Position numbers and translations under genes: made by a program | In this document: positions 11,725-24,146 of the stretch, piece by piece | How positions within the stretch are numbered: the first letter of the stretch is position 1 | Layout: every line of letters begins with the position of its first letter | Notes under the pieces: model-generated | Databases searched by the model: none | Seen by the model: the letters and a program-made list of their open reading frames with translations, nothing else | Told to the model about the DNA's origin: nothing | Assembly: GCA_022496185.1 (NCBI GenBank) | Contig: WTXG01000018.1 | Span: 372,001 to 436,000, forward strand | DNA length: 64,000 bases | Direction: 5' to 3' | Source: Multifurca ochricompacta | Lineage: Eukaryota; Basidiomycota; Agaricomycetes; Russulales; Russulaceae

Positions 11725-13650
11725 ATTGATGGCAGCTGATGGCGAGGGAAATGAGAGACCGACAGACATGCCACAGGAATTGACAAAAACTGAAGTGCCA
11801 TCCGGAGTTCTTGTCTTATAAAAACAAGATTTCGCAGATATGTGGCCCATTATTCCATTTCGGCCAAAGGGCACGTTGCATGGATTAACAGTATCAGTGG
11901 GACTTTTCTCTCCTCGTTCCCGAACAGCTGCCTGTTCCAACGCTTTCTCATTACTGATCGTAGTGGAAGTGTTGTTCGGCACTGTGACGAGGAGGAATTG
12001 AAATGATGTGCCAAGTCGGAGCGACTTACCGTAACTGGACCAGTAGCCCAAATTCGCGTCCAGGGTATTGCAAGCACGTAATCTACACCCTCGCAGACTT
12101 TGGACGTTGAACGATTGAAGAAAATGCGTATCTCAGTCTTTGGGATAGAAAGACTGAGGTTTCTACTGAGTCTTTATAGTCTTTATGAAAAACAAATAGC
12201 TATGATGACCCGCGTGCTATGGCTACACCACCTACAGAAACCATAGGCACATACGGATTCGATGCACACTGATCCTTTTGGCTTGTTTATTAGTTCAGCG
12301 ATGGTAACTGAGTTATCAGGGTCGCGGTTCAGGCGTTCAGGTGACGGACGATTTGGGTTACAGATGGTGGCTCATATGGATCATCTTTAACTGATTGTAT
12401 TAGTGTTGTCTACCGAACGCCAACGCATAACCTCTTTGACTTATGGCGCGGGTATAATCGACTTAAGTCGGCAAACACTCAGCATGGGCCTGTGCCTTTG
12501 GAGACGCAAGCACCCGCCAAGCCGTTGCATCGAAGTTGTTGATTGGATTTGATTTGGTATCAGCATTGTCCTGGCTGTGACGCTCCATAGTTACCGCAAC
12601 CGCACAAGCCGAAATGTACTTCTTCATCTTCATTCAATTCAAATCAAATATTATTACTAATAATCTCCATTTGCGTAGTGATTGATGGTGTATGGTGTTG
12701 ACGTTGATCCCATCCCATGGCACGGGCTTTGCAAACAGCCGTTGCCGAAATCCTTGGGGCACTGGTCAAACCATGTCTGGCATAATTAACGGGAAAAAAG
12801 AGACAATAAATTCTGTTTGAGAGAAAGCGATGGAGAAAATGGCCCGAGTATCACGAATGGTCTGGAGGATGATGCGGTACATGGAAGAGATCATCGCCTG
12901 GGCACTTCAGGTCATAAAGGGTGAGCTGAACACGACATGAACTCACAGTCATGAATGTTCTTACTACTTTAGATTCACCATGGTGTCGGCTGCGTCAAGC
13001 CTGCAGGGAGCGCAACTGTCCCTTGGATATATTTTCTTTGTCTTTGCTGACTCGTCAAGAAAGACGAGTTGGTCACTACGAGATCGAGAAAAGTGCTGCA
13101 ACATCCCAAGCTCAGTTCTACTTTTCGGTATGGAATATATATAAAAAAAGGGAGGATCAATGTTGATTTTGGTGTGACTTTGGGTTTTTCGGTGACCCAG
13201 AGGCGCATACACACATGATACCATATCGAGAGGGCTCGACAAAGCGACCAAGGTTGTGTAAAGCGAAAGCGCATTGAGGACAGGTTGAATACAAATCAGG
13301 AGTACGCACTGTTCTCCAGTGACTGTGACCTAATGATGCCTGGGCGACTAGTACGAAGAGAACGGTGTATTTTTGTTGTTATGCGTTTTGCGAAAACGCG
13401 ACCAGATGGTTGGTGCCAACAAAACACCATCGCGGAGGCCTCTGGCGAGTGAATTAAGCAAAAAGTCCCGAATATATCTTCAGGCAGTCAGGGCGAAGGA
13501 TTGTTCTCTGACGCCGAGCTGAGTTAATCAGATGAGTGTAGTTCTACTATCTTACTAGTAGATGGTCGCCATCTCATGAGCGCTGGGCGGTGTCCGGGCT
13601 GTAACAAGATTTAATGGAAAGGTCTATTCTACACTTTAATTACTACACCT
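11725..13650. other. intergenic, end of the terpenoid cluster
   Basis: About 1.9 kb without a supportable gene. Short frames on both strands at about 12950-13270 show no protein-like features. The cluster appears to end here, since the next gene is housekeeping. Confidence 0.4.
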
Positions 13651-16404
13651 ATGACCTCAAACCCACCACCACCACCACCACCTCCTCTCTCCGCTCTACC
13701 TCCCAAGCTTAACGTAAAATCTCAGCCCGACTATCATCATTCATCACCGCCTCATCTCGAAGAGCCACTCCTTGCACCACGTCCACATAAACTGACTCCA
13801 GGTTTACCTGCAGAGGTGTGTTTGATTACGTCTCAGTGTCATCGTCCTCCAAGCTTATTTATTCCTCCGACAAACACTCTTTTACCCTCAAAATCGTTCA
13901 GATGGCACGCACTCTTGATAGTCAAGTCTCTCGCGATCTCTCTATCCCACCACCCCCTCCAGTGGATAATCATCGGGGACCATCTCCTTCTCTCACCCCT
14001 GGCGCGCTCAACCTTACACCCGGTTTTATTGTGCCGACGTCGTCCACCAGTCCTGCACCACTACCCCCTCCAATGGGGTCTTCTTGGAGTCCCTGGAATA
14101 TCCCTCAGTCAGGTTCACCACCTTCAATTCAGACTAATCTCCCTCCACCCCTACCTTCGAATACAGTCCATCAGCCTTTCTTACATCGAGCTGAGCCGTC
14201 TCATCATTCTCCCCTTCAACCACTACCATACCCTGGACCTGCTTCTCCCTCGGATTCCCTCTCGCCTGACATAGCTTCCATGTCTATCTCAGACACATCT
14301 CAAAAGAAAGCCCCCGAGTCAAGCGGCCCACCTTCCCTTACGGCCACTCTTCCCACCATAGCTTCTCTTATCGCAATCTTACCTTCCGTTCAGAACCTAG
14401 ACAATAGCCCTCATCTAAGATTGCTTGGTGTCGTGATGTTATCGGCTTGGTCGACCGTCTATACGTGGCACCAACCCAGACCGGCTCCGCAGATCCCCCT
14501 TCGGGTCCAGTCAACGTTGCAGATCAGGAGCTTAACCATCTAGTCGAGATAGCCGTTCCCTTGATCCTCCAAATCGCCAATCCCAATCCCGTGCCTCAAC
14601 CTTTACCTCTCCATGTTGCTGAGGCTATCTACCTACGGGCGACATTCGAGGCAACTGGTGCCTACCCGAAATTTGTCCCGCAGAACCCCAGGACTGCATT
14701 TCGCGACTATGAACGCGCTGGACGCGCTGGATATTCGGCCGCCTGGTTTAAGATTGGCCGTGATTATGAGAACTTCGGTGATTTCCCACACGCCAAGGAC
14801 TGCTATGAGCGCGGCATCCGAAGCAACAATGAGAGTTGTCTATATGTGCGTGCTAGTTCAATCAGTTCAATACAGCATGTGTGACCTTTTGACTATCAGC
14901 GAGTAGGGATGGCCCATTTAATGGGTCAACTTGGCTTACCTTCCAACCCAGAGGCAGCTATACCTCTGCTCCAACGTGCTGCCACTTTAGCTACTGTGGA
15001 CGTTCCTCAGCCAGCCTATGTCTTTGGTCTCTTGCTTCTTGGAGAGTTTTCCCACGCCTCCATCCCTCCACATCTCTTCACGTCCCTCATCCCCCCTAGC
15101 AGCACACGCGATAACGAGGCCCGGCGCCACCTCGAGCGCGCAGCGTATTTAAACTTCGCACCCGCGCAGTATAAACTTGGGCACGCATACGAGTTTGCGC
15201 AGCCGCCCTTCCCGTTTGATGCGCTACTCTCCGTTCAGTACTATTCACTGGCGAGCCAACAAGGGGAGACTGAAGCAGATATGGCCCTCAGCAAGTGGTT
15301 CCTCTGTGGTTCAGAGGGTGCTTTCGACAAGGACGAATCCCTCGCTTTCACCTTTGCCGAGAAGGCGGCTCGCAAGGGGCTCCCCAGCGCAGAATTTGCG
15401 ATGGGTTACTATATGGAAGTTGGTGTGGGCGGCCCTAAGGATATCGAGGCTGCGCGAAAATGGTATACGCGAGTGAGTCAGAACCATGCACAATGCTCTT
15501 CCTTGCTACATGATTGACTCCCTGTATGCAGGCATCCCAGCACGGGAATACGGACGCTGCCGAGCGGCTCGCCGCTCTGTCACAGCCTGCACCCCAAGCA
15601 CTCTCCCGCCAGGAGCATGACAATCTAACCGAGACTACGCTCGTGCGCAAACGCACTCAAGCCAAGCAGCGTTCCGATGCGCGTGAACCTACGGTAGGAC
15701 CACAACACAGAGGCCGGCAGAATAGCCAGCAAGTCGTTGCAAACATCCGCAAGAACTCACTCGCTTACCGCCCCGGCCCTAGTCCTGGTTTTCCGTCGCC
15801 GTCGATTCCTGTTCCCACACGAGCCGATAATCCTCCCGCGGGTATTAATGATGGCTATGCTAACAACTCTTATCGTCAGCCATCTCTTGGGACCCTCAAT
15901 GCTAACTCTGAGGTTTACCCTCCGCAACTTGCCCCGGCCCAAGGCCCGCTAAGCACTAGCCTAGGCTCCGGCGGCAACCGCCCACCGGCACAGTCAAGCG
16001 CGGGTCCGGGTGGATATTCCCCTGTTCCTCACCAGCAGTCATTGCCTCCACCACAACCGCAATCGTCCTTACCTCCTCAAGGAATTAACTCGGGACCAAC
16101 CAGGTATCCCTCGCCGCGCATATCTGTCCAGCAGCAGTATGGGCAATTAGGGAGACCAATGCAACAATCGACCGGGCCGGGGCTAGGGGGACCAGGGCGC
16201 CGCCCACTGCGCGCGACGAGTGGGTCGGGTCCCGCGCCACCAGGTAGTGGTCCTTTGGCGCAGACGCCTGGGCCTGCTGCGCCTTCGCGTCCCGCAGTTT
16301 ATGATCCACCGATGCCCCCGCCACCGGCCAAAGGCCCAGCAACTTTTCAAGAGATGGGATTCCAAAGTCAGAAACTTGAGAATAAGGATTGCGTCATCAT
16401 GTAG
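13651..16404 (+). CDS. SKT5: chitin synthase activator Skt5/Chs4, Sel1-repeat protein
   Basis: An adaptor that activates and localises chitin synthase at the plasma membrane or septum. A short first exon starting at 13651 (proline-rich) splices to MARTLDSQVS. A long disordered Pro/Ser region is followed by Sel1-type helical repeats (for example FRDYERAGRAGYSAAWFKIG, ARRHLERAAYLNFAPAQYKL and ALSKWFLCG), then another Pro/Gly/Gln-rich tail. The protein ends in KDCVIM, a CaaX farnesylation box that is also characteristic of yeast Chs4. Introns at the CLY|RVGM and WYTR|ASQHG junctions are canonical. At about 14423 the frame breaks between NSPHLRL and WCRDVIGLVDR, consistent with one missing G in TTG(G)CTTGG. 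Splicing out that stretch would also keep a frame but would lose what looks like conserved sequence. It ends tail to tail with the FHA gene. Confidence 0.85.
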
Positions 16405-17028
16405 AGGCCTGGTGGTAATGCAGCAATAAAGAAATAAAGTTTGGAAGGGAAGGGGAGAGACGGACGGCGATAATCTTCGTTTATTTAATTTGTGTCATCT
16501 ATTCCTTCGGTATGTGCTTTTCTCTCGGTATCGCTTCTCGTCGAATGCATATAGTGACTACGTACTTGTGCTTTGGTTTGCAAACCTTCTAGTCCTGGCC
16601 TCTCAGGCGAAAAATACCATCTTTCCTCTACATAATTTCCTTTCCTTATGGGATGTCACGGTAAAGATCGCTTATGACGGTTCTGAATATCACAGCAAGC
16701 AATAGATCACTAGCAATTCAATTAGTCCTTTTCCCATGAACACATCTCTCATTTATGCGACAGAGCGAGAAAAGGTAAGAAAAACATGGTCGTGACGGGT
16801 CATAAGATTAAGTATCGAGACGAAGCGGTGCGGACAGACGAACGACATAGGATACAGGGGGAATCACCGTCATCAATTGGCTGAACGCGGGGCAGCGCAG
16901 ATGCGAGGGAAAAAAAGGACATGATATACTAAAAGAAGAGGCCATGTCAATCCGTAAAAGGCAGAATAGGAAATTTTCGAACAATAAGATAAAAATGTCG
17001 AGTTGATGTCTGTGATCCAGGATAGTCA
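16405..17028. other. convergent 3' spacer
   Basis: 624 bp between the stop codons of SKT5 and the FHA gene. An AATAAA signal lies about 20 nt after the SKT5 stop (around 16425). Nothing else is recognisable. Confidence 0.4.
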
Positions 17029-19676
17029 TTACTCCTTCACTCGCCATGCAACAGCTACCGCTGCAGCAGCAAGTACCAGCACGCCCGCTGCTGTTGACAT
17101 CACCTGCGTTTGTGTGTAATGAGCATAGCGAACGTGCTGTCATAGAATGTCAGCGTTTCGATATAAAGTAAAAGATGAGTGATACAAGTGGCGACTTACT
17201 GGATCTAATGACCCCGCGTTCAAGCTAGCTTTGTGCACTTGTTCTGCGTCCTCTTCACTCATCAGACCAAGCGAAGAACCTGACGACACCTTCCTCACGG
17301 ACGAATCGGGAGTGATCGGATAGGAAATTGGTGGAGGTGCCTTCTTCTCTAAGTTCTCGATTCGTCGATGGCCATCAAGACGCCCAGGGAGGTGCGAGTC
17401 CGAATCCGAATCTCCCTCAGGAAGCCAGGGAGAGCGCGGGCGTGGATTAGGATTTGGCGGCAGGCCTCCCGCAGCGACAGAAGCGGAGGAAGACCCACCA
17501 TCTCCATCTGCATTAGCAGCCTCAGATGAGCTTGTTGAGCCATCTTTTGAGCGTGATCGACCACGCGAGGCAGCCGAACGCTTCTTCCTTCGAGATTTAC
17601 CACCAGAGCCGGAGTCCGATGATAGACTGCGGGGAGAAGGTGGAGTGACAAGCCCACCACGGGCGCTACCGTTTTGTTTGTGTTGGAATGGGAGCCGTTG
17701 CTGTTCCAGAGCGCTGAGCCCAGCATCAACCTTTGCGATAGTGCCCTCCAAGCCTTTCTCGACGGCATGCATGCGCAACTCCCATTCATCGCGCGCTCGG
17801 GCCAGGCGCGCTCGCTCATGGGCCCACTCTTCTTGCACACCTCCCCACTGGCCCTCCACGCCCCTTTTCCACTCGTTGACGAGAGCGGTGAGGGAAGCTC
17901 GCTCCTGAGTTGCCTCGGCAGCATGTGACTGAGCCTGGGCCTGAGAAGTCTGCACTAGCGACTCAAGCGCATTGACCTTAGCCTCAAGAGATGATATCGT
18001 GTTCTGAGCCGCGGCATGCTGAGCTTGGAGTGTCCGCGAAAGCTCAAGGGCAGATTCGAGTTGGCTAGATAAGACGACAAGGCGAGAATTTATATCTTCC
18101 GATGGATAAGGAACGCTCTGAGAAACAGTGGGTGGGGATGGAGATGGGGACCTTGATCGGCTGCGGGTCTTGTCTTCCTCATCATCCATGCCCAAACCAG
18201 TGGGTTCTGGTGTTCGAGGTCGGGTGAGCTCATCCCTTCTGTGCCTTTGCTCTTCCTCTTCGACACCTAGCTGTTCTTCATCCTCCTCTTCAACGCGCTC
18301 AAGCTCATGAGCTGTCACGGTAGCGATACTGTGTGCATCATCGTCATCTGATTGGAGATCGCCGTCTTCTTCCTCTGTGTGCTGCCGACGGGGTTCGGAC
18401 CAGCGACGACCTCCGCGGACTTGCTCGAGCTCACGTTTTTCCTCTTCTAACAATTCCCGAAGAGAAGTCACTTCTCGCTTGATGACCTCATGCTCTGCAA
18501 GGAGATTGTCTAATGAACGGATTTTATCGACATGAGAGGCAAGGGACACCTGTGTCTCTTGTAATTGTGCCTGAAGTTCGGACAATGCCGAGTTTGTTGC
18601 AGAAGAGCTTGGGTTCGGATCAGCTTCGGTAGGGAGGGGCTGTTGTGGGGGTAGCACGGGGGGGAGCGTTTGTGGATATGATGGGAGGGTTTGAGGCTGA
18701 GAAAGGGATCAGTTGATATCGACAGAGAGCAGCGATGGAAGGATTGTACTGACCAAATTACCCCCGAGCGTTTCGTGTATTTCATTCATCGCAGTGGTGA
18801 GAGAATGCAACTCGGCACCAGTCTCACGACTTTTTTGAAGTTCGCCTTGAAGGCGGCTGAGAATGTGGTCAAACGTAATACCACTCTTTCCTGGGGCTCG
18901 CATATTGGCGCCCATGCCACCCATACCAACAAGGCCCTGCTGTTGGATAGCGGGCCGACGTGCGGGGCCAGTGGCATTCTGAGTCCCAGTAAAGTTGAAA
19001 GCACTTGTACCGTTGCTTGAGCCGGGTTGGCTGGAGAGGGTAGTGAGGGAAGGAGGATTTTGGTGTGACTCGACGCGGGCTGCGAGCTGCGCTTCTTGCT
19101 CGGTAAGTACACAAACGACACGAGCAGCGACTTTATGATGCACGATGGTTTTATTGTCTTCGCCGACGATGTCTATACCGAATTCCTATTAGGGCAAGTG
19201 AGTGTGAATTACAGTGATGGAAGGGGCCCAGGCCTTGGAGAGAAGGGGGGAACGACTAGGATGAAGAAGGGACTCGAGACATACAACGATGTCACCCGTC
19301 TTAAGCTCGAAAGGCTCAGACTCCGCACCCTCTGCGCTGAGCCTTTCACCGTTGATAAAAGTCCCGTTTGAACTCTTGACGTCTTTAATGTAGATCTAGA
19401 GGAGAGATGAAGGTGGGAGGAGATGCAGGAGAATGATCAACAACGAACCTTGCCAGAATCTTCCCATACTTCGGCATGTTGTCGACTAAGAACTTTAGAG
19501 TCGAAAAAACCATTACGCTCTCCTGGTGCGGTCTTTGCGTTGGTTTGTCGGCCGATCTTTATTCGTTGGCCCTGTGGAAGGTGTATATGTTTGGGGATGA
19601 AAGAATCGTTGAGAGGGTATAGATAGAGAGCTGGTAAAGGATGTTGTTGTACATGGGAAGAAAATGGTGCTGGCAT
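17029..19676 (-). CDS. FHA-domain, coiled-coil, tail-anchored protein (SLMAP/Far10/Vps64-like)
   Basis: A phosphothreonine-reading scaffold probably anchored in the ER or outer nuclear membrane. Families with this layout (SLMAP, Far9/Far10, PRO45) belong to the STRIPAK complex. The start at 19676 leads into an FHA core: [20 protein letters not shown], then [12 protein letters not shown], then after an intron [15 protein letters not shown] low-complexity segment and a long charged coiled coil follow ([20 protein letters not shown] and onward, then the ELELS-type heptads around 18000). A Ser/Arg-rich linker leads to the tail. The last exon, reached from a GTAAGT donor after GSLDP, encodes [20 protein letters not shown], a classic C-terminal membrane anchor, and ends at 17029. 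The exons I checked join in frame. It starts head to head with the BTB gene. The STRIPAK assignment is inferred from domain layout. Confidence 0.75.
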
Positions 19677-20142
19677 ATTTTAGGGAAGGAAAAAAAAAAG
19701 GGGGGGGGGTAGGAGTGGGGGGCGAGTTTGAAGGAGAAATGTCCTTTGATCGAGGTGGAGGTCAAGGTCAAGTGAGTGGCACGGGTGGGCGTTAAGTCGA
19801 GGTCCAAGTCCAAGTCCAAGTCCAAGTCCAAGTTGAGATCGAGGTCGAGGTCGAGGTCGGGTTTTCGGACGAGCGAGAGTGTGTAAAAGAGTAAAGCGCA
19901 CAGAGCAATTGAGCCTCGCTCGGGCAAAGAGAGGATGACTGAGTTGTTTATTTGGTCTTATTTTCAATCACACGAACACGTGCTTTCAAATCATCACCCA
20001 TCCACCTTAACTTACACACAATTATTTACTTTACTCTACTTTACTTTAACACTCCTCTCCGATACAACTCTCAACTCTCCTTCTTTTCCCTTTCTCTGAT
20101 ACCTATACCCACTCTTCCTTTTCTTTTCTTTTTTCTTTCTTC
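19677..20142. promoter_or_regulatory. divergent promoter with hexamer repeats
   Basis: 466 bp between two head-to-head starts. It contains a tandem AAGTCC array (about 19804-19834) followed by GAGGTC units (about 19840-19858), and a poly-A/poly-G stretch near 19690-19708. The plus-strand side has pyrimidine-rich leader sequence just before the BTB gene ATG, common in fungal promoters. Confidence 0.45.
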
Positions 20143-23100
20143 ATGACAACATTAACAGCAACAATATCAACAAATACATCCACAACAGCAACAACAAACA
20201 CAACAAATACTACTACCAATCCTTCCATCCCATCTTCTCCTTTACAAGATGCAACAATTAAGTCAACTATCGCTTGGCAATCAGACCTTGAAGCACTCTT
20301 TCATCGCGCCAAGGACCGCTTTCCAGACGTCGTATGGTCCCTCTTGACGGAAGAAGATGGCGAACCAACAGGTGAACAAGTTTATGGCCACAAAGGTGCG
20401 CCCATGCTTCATCCCTCTTTCAATTCTTCCTTTGAGCTTCCGTGCGCTTGCTTGCTTACCTTACATCTCTCCCCCCCGCTTTTGGCTTTGAACTCATCCA
20501 CCTTCGCAGCCATTATATACGCTCGTGCCCCACCAAGTTTCCAGGCACGATACTTTTCTTTTCGTCCCGCTCCAATCTCATCTCCCGGACCTTTCGGCAC
20601 TTATTCTCCGTCTGGCTTTCCTACTCAGTCTGCTCTCTCTCTCTCTCTTGGCCCAGAAATTTCTTCTGTATCTCGTTCCCCTTCACCTTTTCGCCCTGCA
20701 TCTCCCGTCTCGCTGATTCAAGATGGTTTGATGCGTTTAAACACTTCTATAAACCCAACCCTATTTTCAAAGGAACTCGAATATCTTTACACCGGCAAAG
20801 GCCTTGGTGCTGCCTTCGAGTTCTTCTACGACGCTTCAGAGCACTATCGTGAAGAAGGCGACGCGGAGGAGAGTCGCGTCGACAAGCTTCGTAAAGATCT
20901 TGTCTTCATGTGGAGGTCTCGACTTTATTCGGACGTCCGCATTGGTATTGAGGGCAGCTCCTCTTCTCATCATGAGGACTTGGCTGCCGTCTTTTCAACC
21001 CATCGTTTCATCCTTGTCTCCCGTTCTGATTACTTTCACAATGCCCTCATCGCATGGAAGTCCCAAAAGCCAGAAATTTGCGATAACGACCAAGAGTATG
21101 ACCACTCGACGGATCCGCCCACTCTCATGCTTCCCTCCCCTCCCTTTACACCCCCCTCTCTCCACTTCGTCCTTGGCTTTATCTACACAGGCACGCTGAT
21201 TTTCTCCAACCGTACATATGATCTCGACACTGCTTTCCACATCATGCGTTCGGCTACTTATATCTCCCTCAACAGTCTTTATGACGAGATTCAAGCTCGC
21301 ATCGCGCAGGAGATGATGCACGGCCTCTTTCATGCCTACGTCGACTTCTCTGAGTACGAGCGCATCACCGGTGGTAAGTGGGGTGTCTCTGGATGCCGAT
21401 GCAGGCAGTGTGCACGTCGCATGCCTCGCGTTATCGAATTCGCGCTTCTAGATGATGTCAAGAATGAGTTGCTTCAGCGCGGCGCCCGACGTGGACTAGT
21501 TGGCATGTTTGGTGAAGGCTGGTGCAATGCTGAGTTTGCTAAATTAGACAAGAAGATAAGAGATGCTGCGCTAAAAGGGGTCGCCAAGAGAACTACTCCA
21601 CTTAATATTTTCCCATTGCTATTCGCTGCAGAGTTTGCGTTGACAAAGCTTGATACTATCATCGATCCTTGGGCGGATATTTCTCGCGAAATGATCTTGG
21701 ACGCCCGACGTCACGTGGATCATGTCCTGTGTTCGCAAGCAGACGAATGTTTTGTGCAACCAGAGTGGCTTGAATTAATGGAGACCGACGGTACCAGGTT
21801 CGAAGACCGAGAACACATCGAGTGGATCATGAAGTCCGTCCAGCGAGGGTTTTTGGAAAAGTGCGCCGGAAGGTTGTATCAGGTTTGCCTGTATTTCCAC
21901 ATCTTTTTACGAACATCCATTCACTCATTCATTTACTCGGTCTGTCAGGTTCTTGTGTCCTCCATTCTACTTCGCCCACACGTTTCGGATCCAAATGCTA
22001 CGATGTTACCCCCGACGTCTCTCATTAGGCATAGGGTTGAAGGAACTCGGGTTGAACTACTCAGGTGGATGAAGAAACGTTGGGTCTCCATTCGCATGGA
22101 AGGTGGCTTCGATAAGTTAGACGGGTGGGCTTTGAAGGAGATCAGCCATGGTGAGGTGCTTGGGGCAACCGCAAGTGTGTAAAGACTGACGCTTGCCAGA
22201 ACTCGAGCTTTCTACAGATGATCTCACCTCCCCTGCCGCTGTATCCATGTCCAAAGGCACCTCCGCCCGCAACGGCGTCCGCTCTACTAGGAACCTAGAC
22301 TCCGAAGCTGACTCGGTCAGTCAACATTCCCTCAGGACAAGCTTGTTGAATCGCAATTTAGCAAAGCACCACGCACCACCTTCACCGAGGGAGCCGTTGA
22401 TTTCTTCTAGCAGCTCTGTTCGCTCCGTTGCTCGAAGTACGCATTCTACGACATCCAAAATCAGCGACATGTCGACATCACAACAGCGACACCTCTCACC
22501 GAATTTAGGACCTCGGCCCGACTCCAAGCTCACCCCATCAGGCGAGCCCATCTCCCGATCCTTATCTCGCGCGTCCTCGACATCTACTATCGGGGAGGAA
22601 GATCAGGATAAAGCCATCACCGACTCGATTTCTCCTGCCCATAAACGACCTCGACCCGCCCCCGAGGCCACTCCGGTTTCACGGCCGAAATCTCCTTCCG
22701 GCTCGCTTGCGTCGGTCCGTTCACGCGCTTCCACGATAAGGAAACATACCCAAAGCACACCAACTCCGTCATTACGTGTTTCCAGCGTCACGTCACGACC
22801 TACCTCTTCCGTCTCTCAACGCAGTGATGCATCGTCAACGTTCAAAAGTACCAAGTCAGAATTATCCGGAGAACTTGCACCACGTCCACGGCGCAGCTCC
22901 GTCTCATCTTCGGTTTCTACCGTGAGTGTAAGGACAACTGCGATCGCCACATCCGCTACGACTGCTGGGGCCAGCAGGCCAAGGCGGACGTCGGCAACCT
23001 CGGTAACGAGCACGAATACATCGACAAGGTCAAAGAGGGCTGTACCCCCACTTCCAGAACCGATTAAACTCAGCACCAAGTCAGCACAAAGGTCCCCATC

Positions 23101-23938
23101 AAATGCATCTCTTCGGTCAACGGCTTCGGTCTCTCCAACTTTGAAGAAAGTTGTTCCAAGAAAGTCACCGATCGGAAAGCCTGTAGAATCGCCCTCCAAA
23201 ACAAAGGTGACGGGATTGCCAGATATCAACGTCACCCCGACGGGCACTATCAAAGGGAAGGGCAAGGAACTTGTGACGACGACGGATCCAGAATTATTAC
23301 CGGCCTCCAAGGTGACCTTACGGGAAACTGGATCGAGTGAAGCCTCTGCTTCCACTGCAAGTATCCTCATAGCACCACGTCACAAAGGAACGACGGAAAT
23401 TACGCCGCAGTCGACACCCGTTTCCGATGGTCCCCCTCCACCACCCCTGGTATCACCTAGCGCGCCGAGCGGTGCAACGCTCGAGGTGGGGATCCCGTGC
23501 ATTATCGCGTCCAAACGTGCGCGATTCCGCGCTCTTGCCCGGTACATTGGTGAAGTCGAGGGTGAGCTGGGGCCCTGGGTTGGCGTCGAAGTGCCAATGG
23601 GTGACACATGGCCTGGTGATAAACTTGACGCGCGTGCGTGGCACGACGGCACGTGGGGCGGTGTGCGTTACTTTGAGATTGGGGGTTCAACAGACTGGGA
23701 CTTTGGGGACGAGGGACGAGGTACACGCCGGAGAAGGCTGGACGGGCTCAGCACGATTGGCAAAGGCAGCCGTAGCCTAAAGCGCGAAGGTGCTCAGCTC
23801 GACACGGTCGGAAGAGAGAAACGGTTACGGAGTGTCTCACCTGCAGTGTCCGATGCAACAGTTGCAGAGTCGCGAGGATTGTTCGTGCGACCCCAGCAAG
23901 TATTATATGTAGTGGACGCTGTGGGGTCAGATTTTTGA
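20143..23938 (+). CDS. BTB/POZ and CAP-Gly fusion protein
   Basis: Four exons (20143-20395, 20510-21882, 21949-22150, 22200-23938) join in frame to 1188 residues. The N-terminal half holds BTB/POZ-type segments: AIIYARAPPSFQARYF early, then RSRLYSDVRIGI, THRFILVSRSDYFHNAL and FVLGFIYTGTLIF. The second half is a long Ser/Thr/Arg-rich disordered region. It is followed by a CAP-Gly microtubule-binding domain, seen in GELGPWVGVEVPMGD, WHDGTWGGVRYFEI and the closing LFVRPQQVLYV. The join depends on a GTGAGG donor at 22151 and a GCCAG acceptor, which restore GAA CTC GAG. Without it the first half stops at 22182. Such a protein could link a cullin-3-type BTB platform to microtubule plus ends, but that role is inference. 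I know of no named yeast counterpart. eIF2alpha starts 209 bp downstream. Confidence 0.75.
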
Positions 23939-24146
23939 GGTGCAGACAAAGTTTCTTGTTCTTTTATTGACGGTATATTACTTACTCACGATCGCTCACT
24001 CGCCTGAAGTAGCTAATTCTGCTGTGCTGTGTTCGCTGCGCTGCTACAATCACAATCTTTTTGTTTACCCTTTGAGGGACATTACATAATCAATCTTTTG
24101 ATAATAAAATAAAATAAAAGATAATCAACACTTACACTCATTGTCA

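Noticed and set aside
12951..13274. Small genes on both strands in the 11.7-13.6 kb gap
   Set aside because: Overlapping short frames with no domain, exon chain or composition to support coding.
13651..14274. A 207-residue proline-rich protein in the first SKT5 frame
   Set aside because: Only the first part is coding. A GT-AG intron after LPAE joins it to MARTLDSQ in another frame, and the rest of the open frame overlaps SKT5 exon 2.
14420..14511. An intron in SKT5 from GGTGTCGTG to GGGTCCAG that would avoid the frame break
   Set aside because: It would keep the frame but delete WCRDVIGLVDRLY, which looks like conserved SKT5 sequence. A missing G explains the data more simply.
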